Source: Thereva unica
Taxonomy: Eukaryota > Arthropoda > Insecta > Diptera > Therevidae
Reading direction: 5' to 3'
Assembly: GCA_949987705.1 (NCBI GenBank)
Contig: OX465282.1
Location: 34,374,039 to 34,438,038, forward strand
Length of the DNA: 64,000 nucleotides
Positions 20,593-32,043 of the stretch are shown piece after piece (position 1 is the first letter of the stretch; the number at the start of each line of letters is the position of its first letter). The notes beneath the pieces are model-generated. The model was not told the origin of the DNA. It was given only the letters and a program-made list of their open reading frames with translations, and searched no databases. Both the position numbers and the translations under genes were made by a program.

Positions 20593-21245
20593 TTGATATA
20601 TTTAAATATAAAATATAACAAATCAAAATATGTTGTATTTATTCCTCAAATTTTGTTTAAAATAATATTACACTATACTCTTGAAATCATATTTATTGAC
20701 CCCAAATGTCAGTCCCTAGCCATGTCCGTGCACCGAAATTTTGTGTTTGGGCATCCATATTTCGAAAAAAAAATTAATTTATACTTTAATTTTCTTTACA
20801 ATTTCTCAATATTAACACGTTGAATGCCACGCTAATTTTACATGGTTTTCCCGTCTGGCCAACATACATTTTTCATTATGTGGTGCATATTTTGGGAAAA
20901 TATTATTTACAGCAGGCAAGTTAATTGATGCCCTCATTCGAGACGCATTTATTTTACTGAGGTCACTGGTGACCCCCACGGCCAGCGCCAACGCATAACC
21001 ATTTTTAAATAATGAAAAATTAAACTTAGGAAAAACTCTTTGTACTACGTACTACTACCTTGCAAGGCCTAGGGCTAAAATATGATTGGGGCTGTTTACA
21101 GGAGATTGAATTTCAAAAAAATCGTTTACTAGAAAAATATTGATTATTTTTGAATTCTGTGATAGGAATATTAGTTATCAAACGGTCGGTTCTTGATTTT
21201 CGAATGAGCATAGTGCAGTCAAGTGCGGAACAGGTCTTATAGACC

Positions 21246-23018
21246 AAGAGCCAGCGACGTATTTTGGGTTGTCATTTCATTAGTCATGAAAATTTCCACA
21301 CTGAATCTTATACACCTGCTGAGCAATAAAAGCTAATTCTGGCAACCCCCAGTGGCCGGAATATAGTACCCTAAAATTACAAAGGGGGTAGGAAATAAAG
21401 TTCAATTTTGTTATAGTATTAGTCATGAATTTTCAGGAGATTATTTTTGATGGTATTCTCTATTTATAAAAAATATTGCCAGAACATTTCCCCTTCACCA
21501 AAGTGCCGCCAGAACGCTGTAAATATTCATTTAACAAAACGCTATTTTTGTTATTTCATTATAGTAGAGTCGTCAGAGTCAGACTAACTGTTAACTGACG
21601 AAACTTTTTCTAAAAATATAGTTTTTCGTGAGTAGAATATGTTAAAAAACAGTTTCGGACAATTGGTTGTACGCTACCCCTAAAAAACCCCCTAAAAACA
21701 GAAAATTTCGTTTTTGGCTAATATCTCTTAAACGGAAAGTCCTATCCTAAAATATTGTTTACAAAGTTTGTAGATCATGCAATTATAAAAAAATGATATC
21801 ATACATTTTCCCGTACGAATCGCCGTTCATGAGATATCGCCGTTTTAAAGATTTAAAATACTCATCCCCTAATTCGCAACTTGTATAGGTCACCACACGT
21901 TCAATAAATCCTCTGTTGCACTGCGTGGCTAATATTTTCAGGGGTGATTCCAGGATGGTTTTGGAGAGAAAAATTGTTCTACAGAGCGGGAATTAAAAAG
22001 TGTGATCTAAATCCCAATATTCTTCGTTTTTTCAGAAAAATTCCAATATTTTAGCATTTTGGTTATATTTTGAATCTACATAACTTGTAAACGGAGTCAC
22101 TCAAGTTCCGTTTCTAAATATCATATAAAATAATACACATTTACCTAAAAGATGAACCTAATTACATTGCTCTACGATAAGTCGTCTAGGAGTTATTCAA
22201 ATTTAAGTAAATATAAAAAAATACATTTTTTTCTTTCGTAAACACTCTGTATCGTAGTGGATAGTGGGGATAAAACGCTTTCTAGCACAATTTTTCTCTC
22301 CAAAATCATCCTGAAATCACCCCTGAAAATATTAGCCACGCAGTGCAACAGAGGATTTATTGAACGTGTGGTGACCTATACAAGTTGCGAATTAGGGGAT
22401 GAGTATTTTAAATCTTTAAAACGGCGATATCTCATGAACGGCGATTCGTACGGGAAAATGTATGATATCATTTTTTTATAATTGCATGATCTACAAACTT
22501 TGTAAACAATATTTTAGGATAGGACTTTCCGTTTAAGAGATATTAGCCAAAAACGAAATTTTCTGTTTTTAGGGGGTTTTTTAGGGGTAGCGTACAACCA
22601 ATTGTCCGAAACTGTTTTTTAACATATTCTACTCACGAAAAACTATATTTTTAGAAAAAGTTTCGTCAGTTAACAGTTAGTCTGACTCTGACGACTCTAC
22701 TATAATGAAATAACAAAAATAGCGTTTTGTTAAATGAATATTTACAGCGTTCTGGCGGCACTTTGGTGAAGGGGAAATGTTCTGGCAATAATTTTTATAA
22801 ATAGAGAATACCATCAAAAACAATCTCCTCAAAATTCATGACTAATACTATAACAAAATTGAACTTTATTTCCTACCCCCTTTGTAATTTTAGGGTACTA
22901 CATTCCGGCCACTGGGGGCTGCCAGAATTGGCTTTTATTGTTCAGCAGGTGTATAAGATTCAGTGTGGAAATTTTCATGACTAATGAAATGACAACCCAA
23001 AATACGTCGCTGGCTCTT
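21246..23018. repeat. Fold-back element: 732-bp inverted arms, 309-bp loop
   Basis: The left arm (21246-21977) and right arm (22287-23018) are reverse complements with only scattered mismatches; I estimate well above 95 percent identity. The outer ends read AAGAGCCAGCGACG. The loop and inner arms share sequence with the TA-flanked MITEs at 58141-58910 and 56363-56664 (for example AGTATTTTAAATCTTTAAAA and CGTACGGGAAAATGTAT). No protein is encoded; the 22257-22481 frame is arm sequence. The transcript would form a long perfect hairpin. Confidence 0.92.
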
Positions 23019-23265
23019 CCTCTATTATGTAGACAGACTCATGTGCTTGCACCGGATGTAGATAGCTCCTAAGCTGTCATAATTCTATTATATTCGTATC
23101 TCTAGACCAGATGTTTTTATGGAGAAATACGCGAAGTTTCATTTTACTCTGAACTATGACTCTCAACGGCTCTTATGCTAAATTCACAAATCTGGCTGGC
23201 GATAGGTTTTGTTGAGACTAACGAAATTAACGCTGTGGAATCGAAACAGTAGAGTAGAGTTTTAA

Positions 23266-23341
23266 TTATCACCCTGTATTTTTGTAAGCGTATATCACAT
23301 TTTCATGTATAACGTACCAGTGTACGAATAATGCTCCCAAC
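23266..23341 (-). repeat. Dispersed repeat, copy 2
   Basis: Inverted partner of 2309-2384; begins ACCCTGTATTTTTGT. Lies inside the composite region with piggyBac-like ends. Confidence 0.65.
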
Positions 23342-24082
23342 ATACCGAATGGTGAATGTTCTGCACCTTAAGCAAGGTTTAAGTCGGTTTGGCTGAGAGT
23401 TATCATCCCTTCCAACAACACCGCTCTTATTATGAATCGGCAAATAATGTCAAGGAACCGGGTGGATAACACAAAGTCGACCTTTGCTTTTCGAATTAAG
23501 CTACTGGATTAAGTCCTCAACGGTATAAATCGAGATAATATCAAGACTATGGGACTTACCAGGACCAGGCATATCTGCCTTTGTGGTAACTTCTTTTCAT
23601 ACTCTGGTAGGAACAAATCCGAAAACTGGAGGAGTGGCGTTGGCATAATACTCATCAAGGAAACCAGGTCCAGCCTCATTAGCTGAATGAGATTATTCGC
23701 TCTGTCCCAAAGGCGCCTTATTTTTTGATGGGTAAATTAAACGCATAACCCTAGCAAACCCGACCTTGAAGACCAAATTGGAAATCAAGAAATAAGCCAA
23801 GTTTCTAGCAAAAATGGTGAGCTTTTCGTTGACTTCTGCAGTTCCAACCAACTCTTGGCGACCATTTGCTAAGAATCTGCAACAAATCTTAAATCAGCAA
23901 ACCCTTACCCTAGCATTGAATAACTCTGGCAGTTTTAAGCCGATTTTGACAAATGAGCAAGATTCATTTAGGAAATTCTCTACCATTAATTTCAAAACAG
24001 TTTCGTTATAGCAGCTACTTCGGCGTATTTGAGTTCGTCAATGGTCTTCGATGTGGCAAAAAATAGGTTCGTCGGACCTTTT

Positions 24083-24540
24083 TCACGCGATTTCGGAAGA
24101 ACAAACTGCACCGGCATCGAACGACATCGTGCGTCGTTGAGGATTTATCGAACTTTGAAGAAAACTGGGCTCTCTGTTTTCCAAATACGGCAGTTTTGTT
24201 TCACCAGAGAGTGTAAAATGACCTTCGTCAATCAATGGCTGTATTTTGTATGGGAAGAGATGAAAATATTTCGTCATAATTCTCCTTAGAGTTGTTCCAC
24301 CCATGTTTAACGCCTGGGGTCGCTATCGCTTAAACAACTTCGTTTATCGCTTAAACAACTTCATTGGCAGGCAGGTCAAACAGTCCCGTACTCAGGCAGG
24401 TCAAACAGTCCCGTACTCAAAGAAATTCTTCACCAAACTACGAGTTGTGTTGTCTAAAGGCGCCGTTTTCTCCCATATTTTTTACGGTAGGCCTCACAAT
24501 TTTCACAATTGAACGATTGTTTTCAATGTAAAGCGCTAAA
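24083..24540 (-). pseudogene. Mariner-like (IS630 group) transposase relic
   Basis: The minus-strand frame 24083-24304 reads TLRRIMTKYFHLFPYKIQ, then DEGHFTLSG, then a damaged LENREPSF. In a common insect mariner-like family the blocks HL.PYKIQ and DEAHF.L.G (second catalytic Asp) are about 60 residues apart; here they touch, so a piece of the catalytic domain is deleted. Upstream (to 24540) there are only broken remnants. Identification is from these two blocks. Confidence 0.5.
24324..24419 (+). repeat. Two adjacent short tandem duplications
   Basis: TATCGCTTAAACAACTTC occurs twice (24324-24341 and 24345-24362). GGCAGGTCAAACAGTCCCGT plus five more bases occurs twice back to back (24370-24394, 24395-24419). 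Both lie in the mariner-like relic. Confidence 0.85.
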
Positions 24541-24769
24541 ATTTCAGCCTCATAGCCAAAACAGAGTCATATTTAAAATGAAACTGAATAGCGTTTCAGA
24601 ACCGTGTATACATTTTATAAAATGGCTAAAAATGTTAGTTATTCAATATTGAAATACCGAAAACCGAGATAGCCATGAGATGTTGACACAATAAAATTTA
24701 AATTGAAATTAAAAAATGAGTCAGATAAGATCATACGATAAAAGATCTATGTATACAAAAGTTCAAAAC

Positions 24770-24885
24770 GCAGATTTCTGCATAATGTAAGGAGTAGCAC
24801 AAGGATGCCCACTTTTGCCATTACTTTATCTTATAGTAACAAATGGCACCCCAGTCAGCGCTCTAGTGAATCTAAAACTTCCAAT
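24770..24885 (+). pseudogene. Tiny RT fragment (motif B)
   Basis: The translated stretch reads GVAQGCPLLPLLYLIVTN, then GTPVSALV, close to GVRQGCLLSPFLFLIVIN and VGALV in the RT relic at 38000-39330. About 35 residues of motif B remain; the rest is absent. Confidence 0.55.
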
Positions 24886-25649
24886 CGCAGCCCTTATTTT
24901 TTCTTAAGGATTACCAAACTTTGGTCCGAATTTTTTTTATTCCAAACCTACTTGCACACCCAAATGAGATTACAATTCAGGTAATATCGGACCGTTGCCG
25001 AACTTTTGCCGCACCTCTGAATAAATAAAACTGTTTTCGTTTGCTCTATACTGCATTAAATCCTTTACACCATTTCAGTAACCATGATAAATGGAAAAAA
25101 TTAAACTTATTGAACATTTACTGCAATTTTGTGTTTCTAGTAATCTTGGCTTCGCTGGTCACCGGTGACCCCCACGGCGCTACGAACAAGCTCAGTGCCG
25201 GTCACCGGTGACCCCCATGGCATTCAACGTGTTAAAGGATTTACAACTAATTTCATCATTTTTTGTAATTTAAAAAACAATAAATATGTTTCCTAAGGTC
25301 GAAATTAGTGTCCTCGATTTTAATCATCAGTCCCTAGCTATTAACGGATTTTAAAATTTCGTGGCATTACATGACTGTAGAGTGAATGCAATCCAGTTGA
25401 TTTTAAAGAACGAGACGAAACGAAATTATCAGCAGACTGCACTCCCATTGCAATGGCCATTTTGTATATCACAGCAGAGCAATTGCTGTGCAATCTTGTG
25501 TTGATCCAGTCACTTTGTCAGTCCCTAGCCAAGTAATTTTATAGTTTAATAATAGGAAATTGATATTACTTAATTAATATTTACAAGTGATTTACCGGCC
25601 TTGTTCGGTAGATATAGTTAGATGTCGTACAAGAGTTTGATAACAGAAG

Positions 25650-26190
25650 AAGAAAAATTGGCACGAGAAGAGATTCTGCAAAAGAAGAGATTTATCGACT
25701 CTATCAAAGGCTTTAGAGAAGTCAAGCAGCAATAGGCAGCAAACGTGGTGAATGCTGAGAATGTTACGGATATAAGTTATAACTATGAGGAGCGCGGTTT
25801 CGCAGCTGTGGTGCTTTCGAAATCCCGACTGCCAGACATTTATGAGTCAAAGACGATCATAATACTCAAGGATCTGAGTTGCTATCAGCTTTCCAAGAAC
25901 CTTAGCCCGAAATAGAAGAATACTAATAGGGCGAAATTCAGAAAGACAAGCAGGAGATGGGCATTTGGATGTTGGTATAGTTACAGCAAGCTTCCAAGAC
26001 TAGGGAATTTTAGATACTGTGAGGCAGGAGTTGAAAATATGAGTTAAGACAGGCAACAGACATGGAATGAGCATATTTAGAAACCTAGGCGAAATGTTAT
26101 CACTACCAGTCGCTTTAGATTTAACGGAATTTAGAGCAGTGAGCACTTCGAAGGAGTCACTAGATTTAACGTTTCAATGGGCCGACCTTT
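25650..26190 (-). pseudogene. CR1/Jockey-type RT relic
   Basis: Minus-strand blocks appear in the right order but in shifting frames: RPISIL with KVLGKL and QILEYYDRL (about 25850-25930), SGFRKHHSCETALLIV (about 25775-25830), and LLLDFSKAFDRVDKS (about 25680-25730, motif A with its Asp). The order .RPIS......K..ek, Q.GFR..hS..tAl, DFSKAFD is that of CR1/Jockey-group RTs. Motifs B and C are missing. Confidence 0.65.
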
Positions 26191-26199
26191 TCCAATGTC

Positions 26200-26800
26200 A
26201 AATCTAGTGACCAGTTTCAAGAGATACACTAATCGACTGCACTGCAGAAAAAATCAGCAATTTGCGTCCATTGAGACAGCTCTTTTCTGCTCTCAATTGC
26301 CCTGCTCGGTGTTCTTTGAGCCTGCTCTGGGTAGAGAATTTTAACTATTTCTGCTCCACCAAATTTGTAGGAGCAGGCAGAGCATTAAAATTCCACTTCT
26401 TCTTTCTCTTTTGACAGCTGTCAAATCGAAAACAGAAAAAATCGGAAATTTGATTTATGGATCATTTATTCGGAAAATACTTGTGATACTATTGAGTTGT
26501 TTTTATTGGCTTCATATGCTTTTTCTTAAAAAATTTACATTCGTATCTAACCTCTAAAAACGGAATTTAGAACAAAGTTGAGCAGAAAAGTGTTCTTTGA
26601 GATGGTTGCTATTTTCTGATTTGTTTTTGCTCTGAAATCAATTTGACACCTGTCCCAAATGAGCTGCACTGCTCTTCTCTGATCTTTTTAAACAGTCATC
26701 GAACACACCTACTACGTATACTTACACCTACTTATACAATAATATTTTTTATATGAGTGAACTTACAATATTGACATAGTGAGCTCTTTGATTTGAATAT
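26200..26800. other. Non-coding interval
   Basis: Repeated short phrases (TGTTCTTTGAG twice, GAGCAG and CTGCTC several times) give weak internal symmetry but no clear terminal repeats. Confidence 0.35.
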
Positions 26801-26808
26801 AACTTTAA

Positions 26809-27562
26809 GGCTGGTCATCCACTACAGCTTATTCGAGCGGCTAAGCGATTTTGCTGCAGGAGCGGCTACATGCGGCGAGAGGCGGCTCTGAGATACGTGG
26901 CTACATGCGACAGGGGTCGTCCACTGCAAGCTTTTCGTTCTGTTTAGTTTAAAGGGAACTTTAAAGTAATATTATTGCGGTTGAAGAAGAGGATATGTAT
27001 GTATTTTTTTGGATTAATAAAAAAAGACGTGTTGGGTTAACCCCATTTTGGAAAAGAGGATGTGTCTGGGGGAGGTCCATGATCTATTCTACACAGGGAA
27101 TTAGAGGGCAACACCATTAAATTTCGTGATCCCAATCAATATTCATCAGGGGTTCTAACTTGAGGCAGGCTATTCCTCCTGCGAAGCGTCTCAGTGTGAC
27201 CACGGGAAGGAATTTCATTTAAAACAATTGTTCATGTTGCGACATTGTTTGAGCACAATCTTGTTAAAAGCAAAATGCAAACACAGTATAACTTAAAACT
27301 ATATTCATAAAATTATAATAATATAAAAAAATTCGTGTAAAAATGGTCAAATTAAAAAAACGGCCACGCGCGAACTATCCAAATCATATTGGATTCGCGC
27401 GGCACACACGAATACGTTTATATCTGCCCGCTCAAAGTCGTCTACAGTCGACGATGTTTAATGAAATTCTTTATTTTGGATCTGCCGCGCATAGCCGCGT
27501 GTAGCTGCTCATGTAGCGAAAGCATGTAGCCGCTCGAAAACGCTTCCAATGGACGATCAACC
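26809..27562. mobile_element. Harbinger-like MITE, copy 1 (AGCGGCTA-rich ends)
   Basis: A 754-bp element starting GGCTGGTCATCCACT and ending, inverted, GGTTGATCGTCCATTGG. Both end regions are packed with GAGCGGCTA, CGGCTAC and inverse motifs. It pairs with 57946-59132, which has the same ends. The flanks here (TAA left, AAA right) do not give a clean duplication. No coding capacity. Confidence 0.7.
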
Positions 27563-30080
27563 AAATGCATGGATGTTATAATTGCTCAGTGGTGAAACGC
27601 ACTAATGATCTTGTAACACTGGCTAGCAGCGCGTGGCTCCAGTACTTCGATAGATGGACATTGCAGTTAGGAGGCATTTCGTACGACGACAAAAAGACCA
27701 TCCTTCCTATGCCTGATATGGACGAGGCCGTTCCTGGTGTAGCAGTCCAAGCTTGCGAAGTTTTAAAGCTTCTCATAGTAGATTGCTGTTGGACGCAGTA
27801 AGGCTTTCATTCGTATAAACTAGAGTGTCAGCCGTAAAGCCTTCCAGCTCGCAAAGTTGAAATCTCAGTGTACTATTTACTTTCAAGGAGCGCATGGACG
27901 CCTTCGCTGCACGCTTCACGCTGTTATTCGCGAATACCGCTCTAAAACATGCTTTTTTCGATGAAAAATTAACAATTTCAATCGCGAATAACTCGGAAAG
28001 GGAGGTTAAAGAGGCGTTGATATGAATGACTTTTGAAGGAGACTACCTGGATGAATAAAGTTGAATTATTCGTGGCAGCTGCCTAAGAACTTATCGAGTT
28101 ATGTGTTATCTAACCACATTAAGAGAAAAACTGGGAGACCGTTCACCATAAAACCTAGACCAACAAAAGGTTAAATCCGGCGTTGGCAAACTAATAAAAA
28201 TAAAAACCTCACTCTCAAAATCCTGGTCAAAATAATTTTTTTCGGGATATCATCATATAAAAATCTACGGAGCAAGTTTCGTTCATCCTGAATTGTGAAA
28301 AAAATGTTCAATTCGCAAATACAGGTGAAATTTTAAAAGATATCTGAGCTTGTTATATTTTGTTCACATGGAGTTAAAAGTATGGTGCAAAAACCTACTT
28401 CACATTCACCTTCTTAAGTGTGGGGATACACGAGTATTAAGAAAGTTGGACTGTCAAGTTACTCCCTTGAACATGCCAACAACCAATTATTTGTCGAAAA
28501 ATCTTAAGTGCATCACTCACGGCAAGAATTTCACGTGAGAAACTAGTTCACGTTTTCATGAAAAATTACATAACTTTAGTTAAAAAGTTCCCCTTAAACT
28601 ACCATTCCCTGCTACGTTTATGTAATTATGTCCTTTATTTTGTTGAAGGAAAAAGTTTAATTTTTTCATGAAATTATTTCATCTCTTTAAAACAGAATTG
28701 CGATATAAGTGGATATATATGAAAACTAAACAAGAAAACAAAACTTATGTAATTATAGTGATTTGTAAAGATTAAAGTTTACATTCCAAAATAATTGTGA
28801 ATTAGCTGAAGCTTACAAATGTGGTGTTTGCTTAAATATTTATTCTAATACCAGATCAGTTAGTCCGAATTAAATAAGAACGATGCAAGGAAGGCACGTA
28901 ATGAACAAAATCAATTCGACACAAGAGACACCATTACTGGTACAGCTGAAACAAAATCTGTATAATACTAAATCAATATTAAAGAGATTTCACCAAGGGC
29001 ACAAAATACACAAAATACGTGGAAAATTTTTATGCAAAAGTGTATAGTATGTAAGTATGTTATAAAGACAACTCTATAAAAAAATATAACTGATAAAATA
29101 AAAACTTAACGTTTGCGCGGGGTATTTTCGTCACACTCTGTACATTTTCCACTTCCTTAAAGTTTACGCGTTGGTGCAGATAAGTACAAAGGATTCATCT
29201 AAACGCAAATATTAAGTGGATCCTGGTACTTCGTGTCGTTCCAACCAAGGCACAAAAGGATGAAATTATCTGGATTTGCTACGACGACACATCGAAATAA
29301 ACCCCACACTTTTGCTTTTAAGCTGGTATCCTTGAAAGGGTATGCATATTAGCGCACAGTTCGCTAGCCTTGAGCTGCGATTAATCCTTTTCAAGCCGCT
29401 TGTGTTAATGAATTCAACCTTAGCATTGAACTTAGCTTCAAGTGAAAGCGGCGACATAGATAAAATAGTTGGGAGATAGAAAGAAGGAAAAGTAGAAGAA
29501 TTAAGTTGTAAATAGCAACCGAAGCAGACATTGAAAGGATTAGCAAGGATACGACATATTATGGTGTATTTGAGAGAGTTCTGTTACTGTATAGTGAGAT
29601 TTTTGATCCTAGATGTAATTACTGCAATTACTTTTAGTAACTTAGTAAATTTTATTCTTGGCTTATCAGGAACATAACTTTGTCCCAATTATATAGTTGA
29701 ACTGTTAGAATGAGTCCCACTCGTGTGAGTTGGATTTGTATCTCGAGACTTAAAATCAAACCAAGCATAATAAAAAGGGAAATTAGTAATGTCATGCCAT
29801 CGCTTCTAAACTTTCTTAAAAGAACTTGTGTTGTACGCCATATGAAAAATAAAAATAAATATTTTTGATATTTTGGGGTACAGATTGGCTTGACTTGATC
29901 GAAGTTGAGTCATCGAGAGATTTTGTTAACTTTTTTATTAACCAAAGCTGACATGGTATATGACTGCATTTCATTGAAGAGACCCTCCTCCCATCTACAC
30001 ATTCACAACAAGCGCCTTCCTCGCATTTCATGAAGGTCCGCAGAATTTTGTGGTTATATCTTACCTGCTATCGATTATTT
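27563..30080. other. Non-coding interval with isolated short frames
   Basis: The frame at 27565-27801 (+) is open and ordinary in composition (WLQYFDRWTLQLGG) but I recognise nothing in it, and the opposite strand is open too. No TE ends or RNA genes seen. Composition is AT-rich from about 28200. Confidence 0.35.
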
Positions 30081-30099
30081 TTAAGGTGTGAGGGGCAAA

Positions 30100-31080
30100 C
30101 CACATGGTGAACACTGCGGCCAAGTTAGGCCTATTGTGTACGTATCCCACTAGCGGAACAGACTATCAGTCTTCCGGATGAAGACAAGAAGGCCTTTAAT
30201 TGACGAAGACAGGGCTTGAGCAGGGCTCAAAAACTCTGTGATAAACGTCCTTCTTGTAACCCACGTCAGAGCAGGACATTCACAAAGAATATGTGTGGAG
30301 GTCTCGTCGCCTTTCATGCAGAGCCGGCATTCTGTCTCTTGAGATAGTCCTAGGTTGTGGGGGTGATACCGCAGTCCTATGTGGGTAGTCAGATAATCCA
30401 CCAGCAGCCTTGGGTCTGCTCTGTTTAAAACGATAGTGCTCCTTAACGCAAAGGGTCTTATAAGATCTTTAGCCTGTCTAAGATCTGAGACTGACTCCTA
30501 GTAGGCTAGGCTTAATCCCTTACCACTCCTCTATCAGGGACTTGGAGGTGGACCAAGAGATGTCACAAAAGGGTTCTGGGCGCTGGACCAACGTCTCAGA
30601 CTCCTCCTTCGCGAGGCTGTCTGCACCCTCATTGCTCTCGATACCCCAGTGTCCGGAGACCTAGCAGAGCGAGACCTCATTTCTTCTGGTCAGGCTCTGG
30701 AGTAGGTCAACGCAACCTGCTACTATTTTGGAAGAAAAATTCCACGTTGAGAGTGCCTTGATGGCAGCTTGGTTGTCAGAAAAGATTTTAATGTTGGTGC
30801 CTTTCAGACCTTTCTCAAGGTTGAGCCTAGTGCATGTCGTAATGGCATATATTTCAGTCTGGAAAACAGAACGCCACATACCCATTGCAATCGAGACCTT
30901 GGAGTTGGGTCCTACGACACAAGCCCCTGTACCATGTTCCATCTTTGACCCGTCGGTAAACCAGTAGAGACATTTTGGATCCCCTGGAAAAATAAGTTCC
31001 TCCTACCCAGAACGATCCACCTGCTCTATATACTCTATTAGAAACAATTTAAGCTCTTTCAAATCAGTTTCCCGATGTCA
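30100..31080 (-). pseudogene. LOA-like element relic: RNase H and C-terminal zinc region
   Basis: The minus-strand frame 30661-30942 has VFQTEIYAITTCTRL (catalytic Glu region), IFSDNQAAIKAL (Asp) and LTRRNEVSLCW. Further down are HWGIESNEGADSLAK and, after frame breaks, the C-terminal motif ETECRLCMKGDETSTHILCE near 30290-30345, a CC..HC-like finger. The same C-terminal motif occurs at 37480-37550 and 48715-48790. RNase H would remove RNA from the hybrid. RT and everything upstream is absent. Confidence 0.72.
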
Positions 31081-31559
31081 TTTAATTCCCAAAATACCAC
31101 TCGTTATGTTATGAACGGACTTGAAAATATGTTCACTCTTTAAACCAACTCTGCAAGTCTCATTTTCAGAAACCAGATGCTTGAGTCTGTCGATACTTTC
31201 GCCATCATTACATTGAAGGTCGACCAGATGGAAGCAAATCGACTATCACTTATCGGTTCTCATTGAACTCTTTATTTTATACCATTGATATGCCTGAATT
31301 TTTGTATGTCTTTAAAACATTCTCAGCCATTCGGCATATGAAATTTACTTTAAGACAGCAAAGTCTTTCATTTTAACAATCGCAAAGCACTGAAGAGAAT
31401 AATTAACATAAACGCATCGTGATTAGCTAAGTAGTAAGTAGGTACAGGCGCCACCCTAGTGAAATATCTTTTCGTAAAGATAGGGTGGAATGCTAAAAAC
31501 TACTAGGCAGAGTCCGTAATATTTGGAACACGAGTCATATCTCCTGTTTCAACCTTCGA

Positions 31560-31870
31560 AACCTCTCCCAAACCCTACATCAAACTGTTTCCAAATGCCG
31601 CTCTTTTTACTCGTTCTAAAAATTAGAAATTCTATCATAAATTAGTACAACCGGTCTGTGGAACAATATTACATAATCTGTATTTCCGAACTCCTACTAC
31701 ATTCAGGATTCATCGCCACCTCCTTCAACATCCTTTTGACCCCTCATACCACCAAACTTATTCTACCATTCAAACTAAATTTACTACTAGACATTGCACC
31801 ATGACGTTACCAACGCCATAAAAAATTGGTAGTACAAAGGTTGATTCGTGAGCTTAGAACTGCCAAGTGG
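31560..31870 (+). pseudogene. CR1/Jockey-like 3' end, third copy
   Basis: Plus-strand sequence matching the 3' end of the copies at 51004-52205 and 52527-55175: CTGTGGAACAATAT..., CCGAACTC, CATCGCCACCTCCTTC and then ACATTGCACCATGAC in the 3' UTR. It is oriented opposite to the other two copies and is strongly decayed (about 300 bp). It lies directly upstream of the large LOA-like element. Confidence 0.6.
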
Positions 31871-32043
31871 CAGATCCTAGCCAGACTCAACAGCTATAAA
31901 GAAAATATGTCTCTGAATTGTATCTCTGGCTTGTTCCTCCACTTAGCTGCACCAACCCACCGATGTATCTACACCTTGACGTGGTGGTGAGGCTTGCGTG
32001 GTCCCGTTAGGGCGCCCTGACTAAGATAGATACCAAGAACGCA

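Larger units (their letters stand above)
20816..25231. mobile_element. Composite region with piggyBac-like termini and TTAA duplication
   Basis: Both ends read CACGTTGAATGCCA (14 bp, inverted) and both are flanked by TTAA (20812-20815 and 25232-25235), as for piggyBac-like transposons. A subterminal motif GGTCACYGGTGACCCCCAYGGC occurs at 20961-20982, 25157-25178 and 25200-25221; its core is a GGTCACCGGTGACC palindrome. No piggyBac transposase remains. The 4416-bp interior holds a fold-back element, a dispersed repeat, a mariner-like relic and an RT fragment, so it has collected insertions and is old. Confidence 0.6.

Noticed and set aside
20395..20823. 142-residue plus-strand open frame
   Set aside because: Its first part is antisense to the linker fragment of a non-LTR element and the rest is AT-rich sequence; no family features.
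22257..22481. 74-residue open frame in the fold-back element
   Set aside because: Lies in the loop and inverted arm; no protein features and the arm is non-coding in the other copies.
27565..27801. Possible host exon
   Set aside because: Both strands are open, no splice borders were convincing and nothing was recognised, so it is left as unassigned sequence.
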